From: Flexicrinis sp001567485
Lineage (GTDB): Bacteria; Chloroflexota; Anaerolineae; Aggregatilineales; Phototrophicaceae
Assembly: GCA_030263635.1 (NCBI GenBank)
Contig: SZPI01000001.1
Location: 1-64,000, forward strand
Length of the DNA stretch: 64,000 bases
Direction: 5' to 3'
Below, in pieces: positions 16,319 to 25,153 of this stretch. The notes under the pieces were generated by a model. It was not told the DNA's origin. It did no database searches and saw nothing but the letters and a program-made list of their open reading frames with translations. The stretch's first letter is position 1. Each line of letters starts with the position of its first letter. The position numbers and the translations under genes were made by a program.

Positions 16319-17058
16319 CGCCGTACGACGATCCTTCGCCGGATCCATACCCGGAATCCGCCTATGACGATTCGCACGGCGAACCGTATGATGAGCCGTA
16401 CGATCAGCAAGAGCCGCCGGACGAGCCAGAGCTACCGCTTCGCCAATACCGCAGCACGACCGGCGATCCGACCTTCGGTTTTCTGCTGGCGTTGGCCGTC
16501 AGCATCGGGCTTGCGCCGCTGATCGGCACCGGCGATCCCGCCCTGCGTTATACGCTGAGTTGGGGCGTGCTGGCCGTGTTTGGCGTGACTGCGTGGCTGT
16601 TGGGGAACCTCAGGCCGATTGGGCGTGAGAACCCGGAGAACGTCGTGTGGGGCGTTGGGTTTGGCCTGCTGATCGGCGTGCCGGTGCTGTTGTTCGGCAG
16701 CGGGCTGCTGGGCGGCGCTGTGCGGCGCATGTTCGGCGACATGACGGCGGGTGAGCTGCTGGCGTTTCTGGTCTTTGTGATGCCGCTGGCCGAGACACTG
16801 TTCTTCCGGGGGATATTGCACGGGTCGCGCGCGTTCTGGATGGTCGCCATCATGAGCGCGTTCTGGTCGTTCATCCTGTATCTTCCGCTGCTCGACATCG
16901 CCGCCTTTCCACTGGTCGCGGTCATCATCACGCTGATGCTCGTGCTGCTCAACATCATGTACGGCTATGTGCGAACCCGCAACGGCATGGCAGCGGCGTG
17001 GATCACGCAGATCGTCGCTAATATCGTCGTGTTTTTCGTGCCGTACTTCACGTCGTGA
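16315..17058 (+). CDS. CPBP-family (CAAX protease-like) membrane protein, catalytic residues degenerate
   Basis: The 247-residue product has a 50-residue Asp/Glu/Pro/Tyr-rich N-terminus followed by about six to eight hydrophobic segments. PLAETLFFRGILHG aligns with motif 1 of CPBP/Abi proteases (EExxxR), with the first Glu and the Arg kept but the second Glu changed to Thr. The motif 2 His is absent in MSAFWSFILYL, and the motif 3 His is Gln in RTRNGMAAAWITQIVAN. It is therefore likely a non-proteolytic relative. Start overlaps the threonine aldolase stop, so expression is coupled to it. Confidence 0.7.
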   Translation: MTPYDDPSPDPYPESAYDDSHGEPYDEPYDQQEPPDEPELPLRQYRSTTGDPTFGFLLALAVSIGLAPLIGTGDPALRYTLSWGVLAVFGVTAWLLGNLRPIGRENPENVVWGVGFGLLIGVPVLLFGSGLLGGAVRRMFGDMTAGELLAFLVFVMPLAETLFFRGILHGSRAFWMVAIMSAFWSFILYLPLLDIAAFPLVAVIITLMLVLLNIMYGYVRTRNGMAAAWITQIVANIVVFFVPYFTS

Positions 17059-17133
17059 CCGCGACGCTCGATGTGCTATACTGCCTATCAGAACATTTGA
17101 GTGATGATTGCTGCTTGAGACGGAGTTTGCCCG

Positions 17134-19719
17134 ATGAAATTCATCGAAGCACCGACGACGTTCTACCTCGGCCGACAGTTTGACCCGCAGTCCAGCCGGT
17201 TGACCGACAACGTCGTCTACTACGACAGCCGCGACTTGACGACACACGCGGTCGTGCTGGGGATGACTGGCAGCGGTAAGACGGGCCTGTGCATCACGAT
17301 GCTTGAGGAAGCCATCCTCGACGATGTGCCGGCGATCATCATCGACCCGAAAGGCGACATCACCAACCTGCTGCTGTCGTTCCCCGATCAATCCCCGGCC
17401 GAGTTTGAGCCGTGGGTCAACGTCGACGATGCGCGGCGCGCCAACATGAGCGTGGGGCAGTTCGCCAGCGATGAGGCGAGGCGCTGGAAGGCGGGGCTTG
17501 CCGACTGGGGAATCGTGCCTGACCGCATTCGTTGGCTGAAGATGGCGACCCGCTACAGCATCTATACGCCGGGTTCCGACACGGGCCTGCCGGTGAGCAT
17601 CGTGGCGTCGCTCGCTGCTCCGCAAGGGGGCTGGGCTGGTAACGAAGAATTCCTGCGCGAGAAGATCAATGCCGTGACCACGGCGCTCCTCGCGCTGATC
17701 GGCATTACCGCCGAGCCGGTCAAGGATGTCGAACACGTCTTGATCGCGAATATCTTTGAGCATAACTGGCAGGCTGGCCGCGACGTGACGCTGCTCGATC
17801 TGATCGCGCAGGTCAAGACACCGCCGTTCACCATGCTCGGCGCGCTGACCGTGGATCAGGCGATCAGCGAGCGGCAGCGCTCGAAGTTGGCGATGGCCCT
17901 GAACAATATCATCGCCGCGCCGTCGTTCAAGTCATGGACGAACGGCGAACCGCTCGACATCCAACGCCTGCTGTATCAGCCGAACGGCCGGCCGCGCGTG
18001 AGCATCTTCTATCTTGCGCATCTGCCCGATGCCGAGCGTATGTTCATCATGACGCTGCTGCTGGAGAGTATGATCGGCTGGATGCGCCAGCAGAGCGGCA
18101 CAACATCGCTGCGCGCCCTGTTGTACATTGACGAGCTGTACGGCTATTTCCCGCCGTATCCGCGTAATCCGCCGACCAAGTCGCCGCTGATGACTCTGCT
18201 GAAGCAGGCGCGCGCGTATGGCCTCGGCCTCATCCTCTCGACGCAGAATCCGGGCGATCTTGACTACAAGGGGTTAACCAACGCCGGAACGTGGTTCATC
18301 GGAAGGTTGCAGAGCGATCAGGATCGTGAACGCGTCCGCTCTGGCCTTCAAGCGTTGAGCGAGGGCGGGCTAGACATGAGCGAGGTCGAACAGCTTATCG
18401 CGGAAATCCCGCCGCGCGTGTTCGTGATGCGCAACGTCCATGATTCGGACGGCAGCGTCATGGTGCACAGCCGTTGGGCGATGAGCTATCTGCGCGGCCC
18501 GCTGACACGACAGCAGGTAATGACCCTGATGCAGCCGCAGCGTGAGGCCCTACCTCCTGCTGCGCCGCGGGCGACGCCGCCCCGGCCGATGTTCGCCCCC
18601 CCGCCCAGCAGCCCGGCGATGCCGCCACCGCCGGGGGCGTTCGCCGCGCAGCCTGCCGCCCTAGCCGCCAGTCCGCCCCCGCCCGCGTCGTCAAGCGCAC
18701 AGCCGTCGAATGGGCTGCTGTCCGCTCCGCCGCCGCTTCCCGCCGCGATCGTGCAGTATTTCTTCCCGGCCACTATCGCTGCGCAGCAGGCGGTCGCCAA
18801 CTATGACAGCGCCAATGGCATGCGTGCTCGAATGACCAGTCAACCGCTGCTGGTGTATCGTCCGGTGCTGACTGCGCAGGCGTCTGTACGTTTTGCCGAC
18901 AAGCGCGCCAACGTATACACGGCGCGATCGTTCGCCTACTTCGTGCCGGAACTTGAGCGCGCCGGCCTTGTGCAGTGGGAGAACTTCGCCGCCGAACCGG
19001 TCAGCATGGAGATGCTCGCTTCCCAGCCGTGGGAGGGGGTCGCGTATTACCTGCCGATCACGAACGGTATGGCCGACAGCAAGCGCATCACCGAGTTAAA
19101 GCGCGACTTCATCGATATGCTGTATGGCACGGCGCGCTTGAACGTCCGACTGAATCCGGTGCTGAAGGTATATGCCGATCCGGATGAGCCGCCCGGCGCG
19201 TTTGAAGCGCGCGTCAAGCAGGCGGCCCGCGAGAAGCGCGACGAGGAAATCGACAAGATCAACCAGAAATTCGCGACGGCGATGGATCGTCTCGAAGAAC
19301 GCAAGCGGCGCAAGTATGTCGAGCTGCGTTCCGAAGAGCGTGAACTCGCTGCGCGCCGGCGGGAAGAAATGTTCACGGTCGGCGAAAGCTTGTTGAGCTT
19401 GATGCGCGGCCGCACAACCTATACCGTGTCGCGTATGAGCCGCGCGTCGCGCTACCGGACGATGACCGACGAACGACTCAACGAGAGCAAGTACTCGATT
19501 GACGACATCGAACGGCAGATGGGAGAACTCGAAGCGGAGTACGAAACTGCACTACGTGAGGCCGGCGAACGATGGGCGCAGGCGGTCGAGCAGACGCAGG
19601 TTTCACCCATCTCGCCGCTGAAGAAGGACATCTATCTCGAAGTGTTCGGCATCGGGTGGCAGCCAAATTGGATGATGGCTCTCGACGGTCAGAGGGTGCT
19701 TCTACCCGCCTTTGCGTGA
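17134..19719 (+). CDS. HerA-like ATPase with Pro-rich hinge and C-terminal coiled coil
   Basis: The 861-residue protein has a HerA/FtsK-superfamily ATPase in residues about 25-470: Walker A GMTGSGKTGL (about residue 47), PAIIIDPKGDITNL, and a Walker B-like LRALLYIDELYGYFPP followed by a sensor-like LGLILSTQNPGDLDYKG. Residues about 475-545 are an Ala/Pro-rich linker. A C-terminal region holds a charged coiled coil (about 690-820, many Glu/Arg/Lys). HerA ATPases pump DNA, usually with a NurA nuclease, which is not in this window. The C-terminal half is not recognised. It may act in DNA handling or at the envelope; unproven. Confidence 0.75.
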   Translation: MKFIEAPTTFYLGRQFDPQSSRLTDNVVYYDSRDLTTHAVVLGMTGSGKTGLCITMLEEAILDDVPAIIIDPKGDITNLLLSFPDQSPAEFEPWVNVDDARRANMSVGQFASDEARRWKAGLADWGIVPDRIRWLKMATRYSIYTPGSDTGLPVSIVASLAAPQGGWAGNEEFLREKINAVTTALLALIGITAEPVKDVEHVLIANIFEHNWQAGRDVTLLDLIAQVKTPPFTMLGALTVDQAISERQRSKLAMALNNIIAAPSFKSWTNGEPLDIQRLLYQPNGRPRVSIFYLAHLPDAERMFIMTLLLESMIGWMRQQSGTTSLRALLYIDELYGYFPPYPRNPPTKSPLMTLLKQARAYGLGLILSTQNPGDLDYKGLTNAGTWFIGRLQSDQDRERVRSGLQALSEGGLDMSEVEQLIAEIPPRVFVMRNVHDSDGSVMVHSRWAMSYLRGPLTRQQVMTLMQPQREALPPAAPRATPPRPMFAPPPSSPAMPPPPGAFAAQPAALAASPPPPASSSAQPSNGLLSAPPPLPAAIVQYFFPATIAAQQAVANYDSANGMRARMTSQPLLVYRPVLTAQASVRFADKRANVYTARSFAYFVPELERAGLVQWENFAAEPVSMEMLASQPWEGVAYYLPITNGMADSKRITELKRDFIDMLYGTARLNVRLNPVLKVYADPDEPPGAFEARVKQAAREKRDEEIDKINQKFATAMDRLEERKRRKYVELRSEERELAARRREEMFTVGESLLSLMRGRTTYTVSRMSRASRYRTMTDERLNESKYSIDDIERQMGELEAEYETALREAGERWAQAVEQTQVSPISPLKKDIYLEVFGIGWQPNWMMALDGQRVLLPAFA

Positions 19720-19731
19720 TACAATCGTCGC

Positions 19732-20493
19732 ATGCCCACGCCGTTCAGCCATCTTGCCGTCGCTCAACGGCTCCTCGAAGAGCCGACACTCGCCGCCAAT
19801 CAACGGTCGCTGCTGCATCGCGAACTGGGCGCGTTCCTGCTGGGCAGCGTCGCCGCAGACGCGCGCATCGAAGCGGGGGCACCGCGTGCGGCCACCCATT
19901 TCTACGAGTACTCACAGTCCATGACGGACGAGATGCCGTGGGAAGCGATGATGCGCCTCAACCCATCCCTGTGGATGCCGTATGACGACGCCCACGCTGC
20001 ATTCGTCGCGGGATATGTCGGCCATCTGGCGATGGACGAAATCTGGTCGCGGCAGATGGTCGGGCCGCACTTTATCAGTCGTGACTGGGCCACGCAGCAG
20101 CATCGGTGGGTGATGCTGCATGTCATCTTGATCGTGATGGACGAGCGCGACCTTCAGACGATCGCCGCGGGGCGGGGCGAGGCGCTGATCTCGGCCTGTC
20201 CGCGGGCGTGGACACCGTTCTTGCCCGATCCCGACTTGATGCGCTGGCGCGATCTCGTCGCTAAACAGCTCCTTCCGGGGGGGCGCAGCCTCACCCTGGA
20301 CATCTTTGGGCCGCGGGCGGGCCGCACACCGGCCGACCTGCGCGCCCTGCTGGATGATCCCGGCCGGATGCATGACGCGCTGTGGCAGTACATCTCGCGC
20401 GACCTGCTCACAGTGACCGAGACCGCGATGTACGCACACGCAGTTTCGCAGGTGGTGGCGTATCTTAGTCAGGCGACGATCCGTGTGCGGTAG
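19732..20493 (+). CDS. Zinc-dependent phospholipase C-like protein
   Basis: The 253-residue product begins MPTPFSHLAVAQRLLEE and contains FLLGSVAADAR, RAATHFYEY and FVAGYVGHLAMDEIW. The ordered His/Asp residues (H7, D38, H52, H98, D102) match the metal ligands of the Zn-dependent phospholipase C/S1-P1-like helical fold (PF00882). No signal peptide is visible, so it is probably cytosolic, unlike classical secreted phospholipases. The substrate is unknown. It starts 12 bp after the HerA-like gene and its last 29 bp overlap the convergent O-antigen-ligase-like gene. Confidence 0.7.
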   Translation: MPTPFSHLAVAQRLLEEPTLAANQRSLLHRELGAFLLGSVAADARIEAGAPRAATHFYEYSQSMTDEMPWEAMMRLNPSLWMPYDDAHAAFVAGYVGHLAMDEIWSRQMVGPHFISRDWATQQHRWVMLHVILIVMDERDLQTIAAGRGEALISACPRAWTPFLPDPDLMRWRDLVAKQLLPGGRSLTLDIFGPRAGRTPADLRALLDDPGRMHDALWQYISRDLLTVTETAMYAHAVSQVVAYLSQATIRVR

Positions 20494-21754
20494 CTGCTCG
20501 CTCCACAGCAGCGAGCAGCGCCAGCATCCCCCATCCCAGAATCGCGAATCGATCCCAGATCGGGATGGCGTCGGTTAGGCCGAACACCGCGTGACTCAGC
20601 AGCCCGGCACAGAGCGCCGCCGCCATTGCGCCGTGCCGACGTGATCCGGTCGTCATCACGCGCCGCGCTGTCAAGCCTACCGACAGCACGATCCAGCCGA
20701 ACACGATCAGCCCCGGTATTCCGAGATCGGTCGCGAATTGGAGTGCCTCATTGTGCGGGTGCGGTAGCAGCACATGCTCGTAGCCGGGGGTAGGGTACTC
20801 GGCGCGCAGGCTACGATAGAGCGCGATGCCCACGCCCGTCCACGGATGATCGGCCAGCATATGATTGGCGCGCTCCCACATAACCGCGCGGTGTTCCAAG
20901 CTGTGGACGCTGGGCCGTCCCGATACGGCGGCGAGCACATCGGCGCTCTGTGTTGGCGCGAGCAGCACGGCAAGATTGCCGATCAGCAGCAGCGCACCGC
21001 CGGCAGCCATCGCCCACCGTAGTCGACTCAGCGGCACAAGCGCGAACATCACACCGATGCTTGCGCCGGCGATGCCCGACAGGCTTTGCGAGAGGAACAG
21101 CAGGGCTGTGAGGGCAGCGAATAGGATGGTCGTCCCCGCCGCGCGCCAACCGGTCACAACGCGGTAGCGGATCAACGCGAATAGTGCAGGTGCGATCCAC
21201 GCTGCCGCGCCCGCCCACTCGTTCGGATTGAACCCGCCCGGCCATGCTGCGAAGTCCTGCCAGCGCGGGAAATGATCGGTGATGCTCGCAAATACCGCCG
21301 CCTTGCCCGTCCATTGGATGGCGGTAAATCCCATGATGAAGACGAGCAGCGCCGTGCCGGCAATCACCCAGTTAACACAGGTTCGTGCAGCCCGTTCCTG
21401 CCACCAATACGGGAAGCGCAGCACCATCCAAAGGCCAATCGCCGGCCGGTACAACAGAATCCAGCCGCGTGTCGTAAAGGGCGCCGTATAGATGCTCAGT
21501 GCGTATAGAAGTAGTAGGGCAATCGAAGAGAACGCTAATCGGTTTTGGTAATGCAGCGTTTCGGAGCGATCTTTATGCACGAAATCATACGTAGAAAGTA
21601 TAATCGCGGGGATCAGTAGGAATACCCAGTGATCTCGCTGAGGGCTGGGCAGCCAATGGGTTGCACTCAGCGCAATCCATAAGCTAAACTCAATTACGTA
21701 TATGTAACTATACTGATTAAACAAGGTGTTCATCGTTGAGCGATTTTGTCGCAT
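20465..21754 (-). CDS. O-antigen ligase/Wzy-like polytopic membrane protein
   Basis: A membrane protein of about 429 residues with roughly ten hydrophobic segments and a C-terminal periplasmic-loop signature 'LPHPHNEALQFATDLGIPG' (the H-x-HN motif of the Wzy_C/O-antigen ligase family, PF04932). Such proteins polymerise or ligate lipid-linked glycans; without LPS genes nearby, an exopolysaccharide or glycopolymer role is more likely. The start is uncertain: ATG 21754 (weak AGG upstream) is chosen over ATG 21733 (MNTLFNQYSYIYVIE) and a much earlier ATG at 21835. Confidence 0.75.
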   Translation of the reverse strand: MRQNRSTMNTLFNQYSYIYVIEFSLWIALSATHWLPSPQRDHWVFLLIPAIILSTYDFVHKDRSETLHYQNRLAFSSIALLLLYALSIYTAPFTTRGWILLYRPAIGLWMVLRFPYWWQERAARTCVNWVIAGTALLVFIMGFTAIQWTGKAAVFASITDHFPRWQDFAAWPGGFNPNEWAGAAAWIAPALFALIRYRVVTGWRAAGTTILFAALTALLFLSQSLSGIAGASIGVMFALVPLSRLRWAMAAGGALLLIGNLAVLLAPTQSADVLAAVSGRPSVHSLEHRAVMWERANHMLADHPWTGVGIALYRSLRAEYPTPGYEHVLLPHPHNEALQFATDLGIPGLIVFGWIVLSVGLTARRVMTTGSRRHGAMAAALCAGLLSHAVFGLTDAIPIWDRFAILGWGMLALLAAVERAATAHGSSPD

Positions 21755-21856
21755 ACGTTTGCCTGAACAGATAGGTCGGGAACATAACGCTGAAGTGAAG
21801 CGTCTTATACGGAATGAACACTTAAAGTTGCGCATCTAGGCCATCTGATGTTAACG

Positions 21857-21862
21857 TATAAT
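21857..21862 (+). promoter_or_regulatory. -10 element of the BTAD regulator gene
   Basis: A perfect TATAAT sits 71 bp before the ATG at 21934. No good -35 is seen 16-18 bp upstream, which may mean activator dependence or chance. Confidence 0.4.
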
Positions 21863-21933
21863 CACAGTAGAAGATCGGCACTTCATAAACTAACAAACTG
21901 TTTCGTATCGCGATGTTACCGGGGGATAGAACA

Positions 21934-23238
21934 ATGAGAAACCTCACCATGTCCACATTTTCGCTTTCCGCCTTCCTTCAGCGCACGCAAGGGAAGAAGG
22001 TCGTCCTGATCTACCCGTGGTCGAACCTCAAGACTCAGTTCCTCTCCAGTTATCTCGATCAGGCCAAGGACGGCATCCTGTACTACCGTGTCCCCGGCGA
22101 GACCGTGAACCTCGTGGATTGGATCGACGGGATGCTCAACGAGTTTCGCACCGTCCTCGGCGACAAGTTCGGCAAGAAAACCTCTGCTGCTTTAGCTGAA
22201 CGGATACCCGCACATATCGGAGAGGCGCTCGCTTCTGACCTCGGCGCAGTCGTCAAGTCCGAGACGATCCTCTACCTCGACGATCTTGACCAGATCAACT
22301 TTGACGACGAGTTCAATCATTGGGCGCAGGCGTTCGTCAGCGCGCTGCCTGAAAAGCTCCAACTCGTGATCAGCGCCCGGATGTTATCACGTCACCCGTG
22401 GGATCACATGGTCGCGTCTGGCGATGCGGTCGTGATCGGTGTCGAAACGCGCAAGAGCGCGATGGCGTTCACGGTGGACACCGACGATAGACCACAGCTC
22501 GAGTGCTATGCGTTCGGGCGTGGCAACATTCTGCTGAATGGCAAGCCTGTCACGACGTGGGAAGGCACGCTGCCGCGCACATTGGCCTTTTTCCTCATCG
22601 ATCATCCGCTTGTGACCCGCGATGAGATCTTTCACGCGTTCTGGCCGGATCTGAGCGTCAAAGATGCGACCAACGTATTTCACGTCACCAAGCGGAAAGT
22701 TAACGAGCGTGTGACCAGCCGGATAGACGACGACAAACAGTATGAACTCACGCAGTACACCAGTGGGTTCTACGTTGCTAGCGAAAAACTTGTCCGCCAC
22801 TATGACGTGCAGGAGTTCCAAGAAGCGGTGCAGCAGGCGCTGGTGGCCTCGGACGACCGCCGCGAACAACTGCTGTATCAGCGCGCGATCGATCTCTACC
22901 GCGCGCCCTTCCTGCAGACGGTCAATCAGCCGTGGGCGAACGATCGCAGAGACGAACTCCGGCGGTTGTATGCCGTCGCGCTGACCGGTATGGGCCGGAT
23001 CTTCTTGCGTAAAGGAGAGATGAACCGCGCGCTCGGATTCCTATCGCGGGCGGCGCGGGAGGCTCCAGAACGCGAGGATGTCCACCGTGACGTGATTAGG
23101 CTCTATCTCGAATTCGGCATGATCCACGAAGCACGCCAGCAGTATGATGTGATGGAACAAGCGCTCTCTTCATCGATGAACCTACAGCCGACGAAAGACA
23201 GCCGCGCACTGCTGGAAAGCATCAAAGCACGCAGCTAG
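21934..23238 (+). CDS. BTAD-containing regulator with degenerate STAND-like ATPase domain
   Basis: From ATG 21934 (GGGGGA ribosome site, 8 nt upstream) the product has 434 residues. Residues about 15-175 resemble the nucleotide-binding module of MalT/AfsR-type STAND regulators: a strand then KKVVLIYPWSNLKTQF where the P-loop should be, a Walker B-like ETILYLDDLDQINF and LQLVISARML. The P-loop GxxGxGK[ST] is missing. Residues about 190-285 look like a winged-helix DNA-binding region (TLAFFLIDHPLVTRDEIF, HAFWPDLSVKDATNVFHV). Residues about 290-430 are a bacterial transcriptional activator (TPR) domain. Target genes are unknown; it lies directly upstream of the trp operon, in the same direction. 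Confidence 0.65.
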   Translation: MRNLTMSTFSLSAFLQRTQGKKVVLIYPWSNLKTQFLSSYLDQAKDGILYYRVPGETVNLVDWIDGMLNEFRTVLGDKFGKKTSAALAERIPAHIGEALASDLGAVVKSETILYLDDLDQINFDDEFNHWAQAFVSALPEKLQLVISARMLSRHPWDHMVASGDAVVIGVETRKSAMAFTVDTDDRPQLECYAFGRGNILLNGKPVTTWEGTLPRTLAFFLIDHPLVTRDEIFHAFWPDLSVKDATNVFHVTKRKVNERVTSRIDDDKQYELTQYTSGFYVASEKLVRHYDVQEFQEAVQQALVASDDRREQLLYQRAIDLYRAPFLQTVNQPWANDRRDELRRLYAVALTGMGRIFLRKGEMNRALGFLSRAAREAPEREDVHRDVIRLYLEFGMIHEARQQYDVMEQALSSSMNLQPTKDSRALLESIKARS

Positions 23239-23252
23239 TTGAATAACCCGCA

Positions 23253-23283
23253 CGCTGGCTGTGTTGACAAAGCCCGGCCAGCG
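23253..23283. repeat. Inverted repeat flanking the trp promoter -35
   Basis: CGCTGGC (23253-23259) and GCCAGCG (23277-23283) are perfect inverted repeats, extendable inward by one wobble and one GC pair. TTGACA lies between the arms. There is no T-run, so an operator or a weak terminator for the upstream gene are both possible. Confidence 0.45.
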
Positions 23284-23292
23284 CGCTATTCT
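23264..23292 (+). promoter_or_regulatory. Promoter of the trp operon
   Basis: A consensus TTGACA (23264-23269), a 17-bp spacer and TATTCT (23287-23292) place the transcription start near 23299, immediately before the T-box leader. Confidence 0.8.
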
Positions 23293-23299
23293 CACTTCA

Positions 23300-23587
23300 A
23301 CGCAATATCTTCAACGACGTTGAGTCGGACAAGTACGCTTTAGTACGGCAGCACAGAGAGTCAGCGGTGGGTGTGAAGCTGGCCTGTTCGTCAAGGCGGA
23401 ATGGCCCGAGGAGTCGTGAGCGCGAACACGCGAGTTAGTAGCGCCCTCCGGCAGCGTCCCGTTATCATGACGCACGATATCGGCCCCTAGTTGGCCTGTA
23501 TCGCAGAGCGCCTACGGTCATGTCCGTGGGAAGCAAGGTGGCACCGCGGGAACCCTGTCTCGTCCTTGATGACGAACGGGGTTTTTT
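23300..23587 (+). promoter_or_regulatory. T-box riboswitch sensing tRNA-Trp, with terminator
   Basis: A leader of about 290 nt precedes trpE. It holds the near-universal T-box segment (AAGCAAGGTGG then CACCGCGG, 23531-23549). The 4-nt acceptor-pairing bulge TGGC (23539-23542) predicts a tRNA ending GCCA, that is discriminator G73 as in bacterial tRNA-Trp. Stem I elements include AGAGAGTCAGCGGTG (23355-23369) and a specifier region GGAATGGCCC with TGG at 23402-23404, the Trp codon. CCGTGG upstream can pair with CCGCGG as the antiterminator. The competing terminator (stem 23553-23581, TTTTTT 23582-23587) ends the leader. Uncharged tRNA-Trp should favour read-through into trpE. Confidence 0.9.
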
Positions 23588-23613
23588 GTTGGTTGAGACT
23601 GGAGGCGCTAATC

Positions 23614-25134
23614 ATGGCTTTCGCACCAAGCCTGACCCGTGAGCGTGTCGATATCGTGCCACGCCGAGATGAGGCGCTGGAGCTGTTCGGACAGGGCGAC
23701 CTACTGCCCGTCTACCGCCGACTGCTTGCCGATCTCGAAACACCGGTTTCCGTTTATCTCAAACTCAAGCAAGCAGGACAACCCGCCTTCCTGCTCGAAA
23801 GCGTCGAAGGAGGGGAGCAGGTCGGCCGTTATTCGTTCCTCGGAGTCAACCCGCGCGTTGTGATCACCGTGAAGGATGGCGTCGTGACGCGGACTGAGGA
23901 TGGCCAAGCCACCCGCACACCGCTGGCGCCGGGCGAGGATCCGCTGGATGCGGTCAAGGCGGAATTCGAGGCGGTGAAGCCGATCCGCCTGCCGGGGCTG
24001 CCACGATTCGTCGGGGGCGCTGTCGGCTTCGTCAGCTATGACGCCGTGCGTTACTTTGAGCGCCTGCCTGAAACCGCCGCGCATGACCTTGACGTCCCGG
24101 ACTTGGGGTTCATGGTGCCTGACACGCTGGTCATCTTCGACCACGCCAAACGCACGCTGATGGTGCTCACCAACGCGCACAACACTGGCAGCCCCGAAGC
24201 GGCCTATCAAGACGCTGTGCGCCGTATCGATCAAATCGTCGCCGCGCTCGGACGGGCGACGCCGAACGTGCCGGTGCTGACCGACGCGGTTTCGACGCCG
24301 CCGGTATCCAACGTCACTCAAGAGGAATTCGAGGCGCGCGTGGTGGCTGCGAAGGAGTACATCGCGGCGGGTGACGCGTTCCAGATCGTGCTGTCGCAGC
24401 GGTTGAGCCAGACGACCTCAGCCTCGGCGATCACGATCTACCGCGCGCTGCGGGCGTCCAATCCATCGCCGTATATGTTCTTGCTGGATTTTGGGGCGGA
24501 CTTCGTGCTGATGGGCGCGTCGCCGGAGATGCTGGTGCGCCTCGAAGACGGCATCGCTACCACACGGCCGATTGCCGGCACACGTCCACGTGGACGCACC
24601 GAGGCAGAGGATGATGCCTACGCCACGGAACTGATGGCCGATCCGAAAGAGTTGGCCGAACACGTGATGCTGGTCGACCTCGGTCGCAACGACATCGGCC
24701 GTGTTTCCGAGTACGGCACCGTGAAGGTCACGCGCATGATGGAGGTTGAGCGCTACAGCCACGTGATGCACATCGTCAGTCAGGTTGAGGGACGCGTCCG
24801 GCCCGGCTCAGATGCGTTCGATCTGCTGCGCGCGGTGTTTCCGGCTGGGACGCTCAGCGGCGCGCCGAAAGTCCGCGCGATGGAGATCATCGAGGAGCTT
24901 GAAGGGTCGCGGCGCGGAACGTATGGCGGCGCGGTCGGCTACTTCAGCTACGACGGCTCGATGGACACCTGTATCACAATACGGAGTCTGTTGATGCAGG
25001 GGAGCCGGGTACATCTGCAAGTCGGGGCGGGGCTGGTGGCCGACAGCGACCCGACGCGAGAGTTCGAGGAAACCCTAAACAAAGGCAAGGCGCTTGCCGA
25101 GGCGATACGATTCGCAGAACGGGGCTTGATGTAA
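23614..25134 (+). CDS. trpE: Anthranilate synthase component I
   Basis: Converts chorismate to anthranilate with ammonia from TrpG; first committed step to tryptophan. The ATG at 23614 has GGAGG 8 nt upstream and follows the T-box terminator; an upstream frame extension into the leader is rejected. The product has 506 residues. The LLES motif (residues 60-63, AFLLESVEGG) is the usual tryptophan feedback-inhibition site. The chorismate-binding core shows RPIAGTRPRGRT, ELMADPKELAEHVMLVDLGRND, FPAGTLSGAPKVRAMEIIEELE and GYFSYDGSMDTCITIRS. It is thus under both T-box and probable allosteric control. Confidence 0.97.
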   Translation: MAFAPSLTRERVDIVPRRDEALELFGQGDLLPVYRRLLADLETPVSVYLKLKQAGQPAFLLESVEGGEQVGRYSFLGVNPRVVITVKDGVVTRTEDGQATRTPLAPGEDPLDAVKAEFEAVKPIRLPGLPRFVGGAVGFVSYDAVRYFERLPETAAHDLDVPDLGFMVPDTLVIFDHAKRTLMVLTNAHNTGSPEAAYQDAVRRIDQIVAALGRATPNVPVLTDAVSTPPVSNVTQEEFEARVVAAKEYIAAGDAFQIVLSQRLSQTTSASAITIYRALRASNPSPYMFLLDFGADFVLMGASPEMLVRLEDGIATTRPIAGTRPRGRTEAEDDAYATELMADPKELAEHVMLVDLGRNDIGRVSEYGTVKVTRMMEVERYSHVMHIVSQVEGRVRPGSDAFDLLRAVFPAGTLSGAPKVRAMEIIEELEGSRRGTYGGAVGYFSYDGSMDTCITIRSLLMQGSRVHLQVGAGLVADSDPTREFEETLNKGKALAEAIRFAERGLM

Positions 25135-25153
25135 TGCCAAGGAGAATCCTGTA

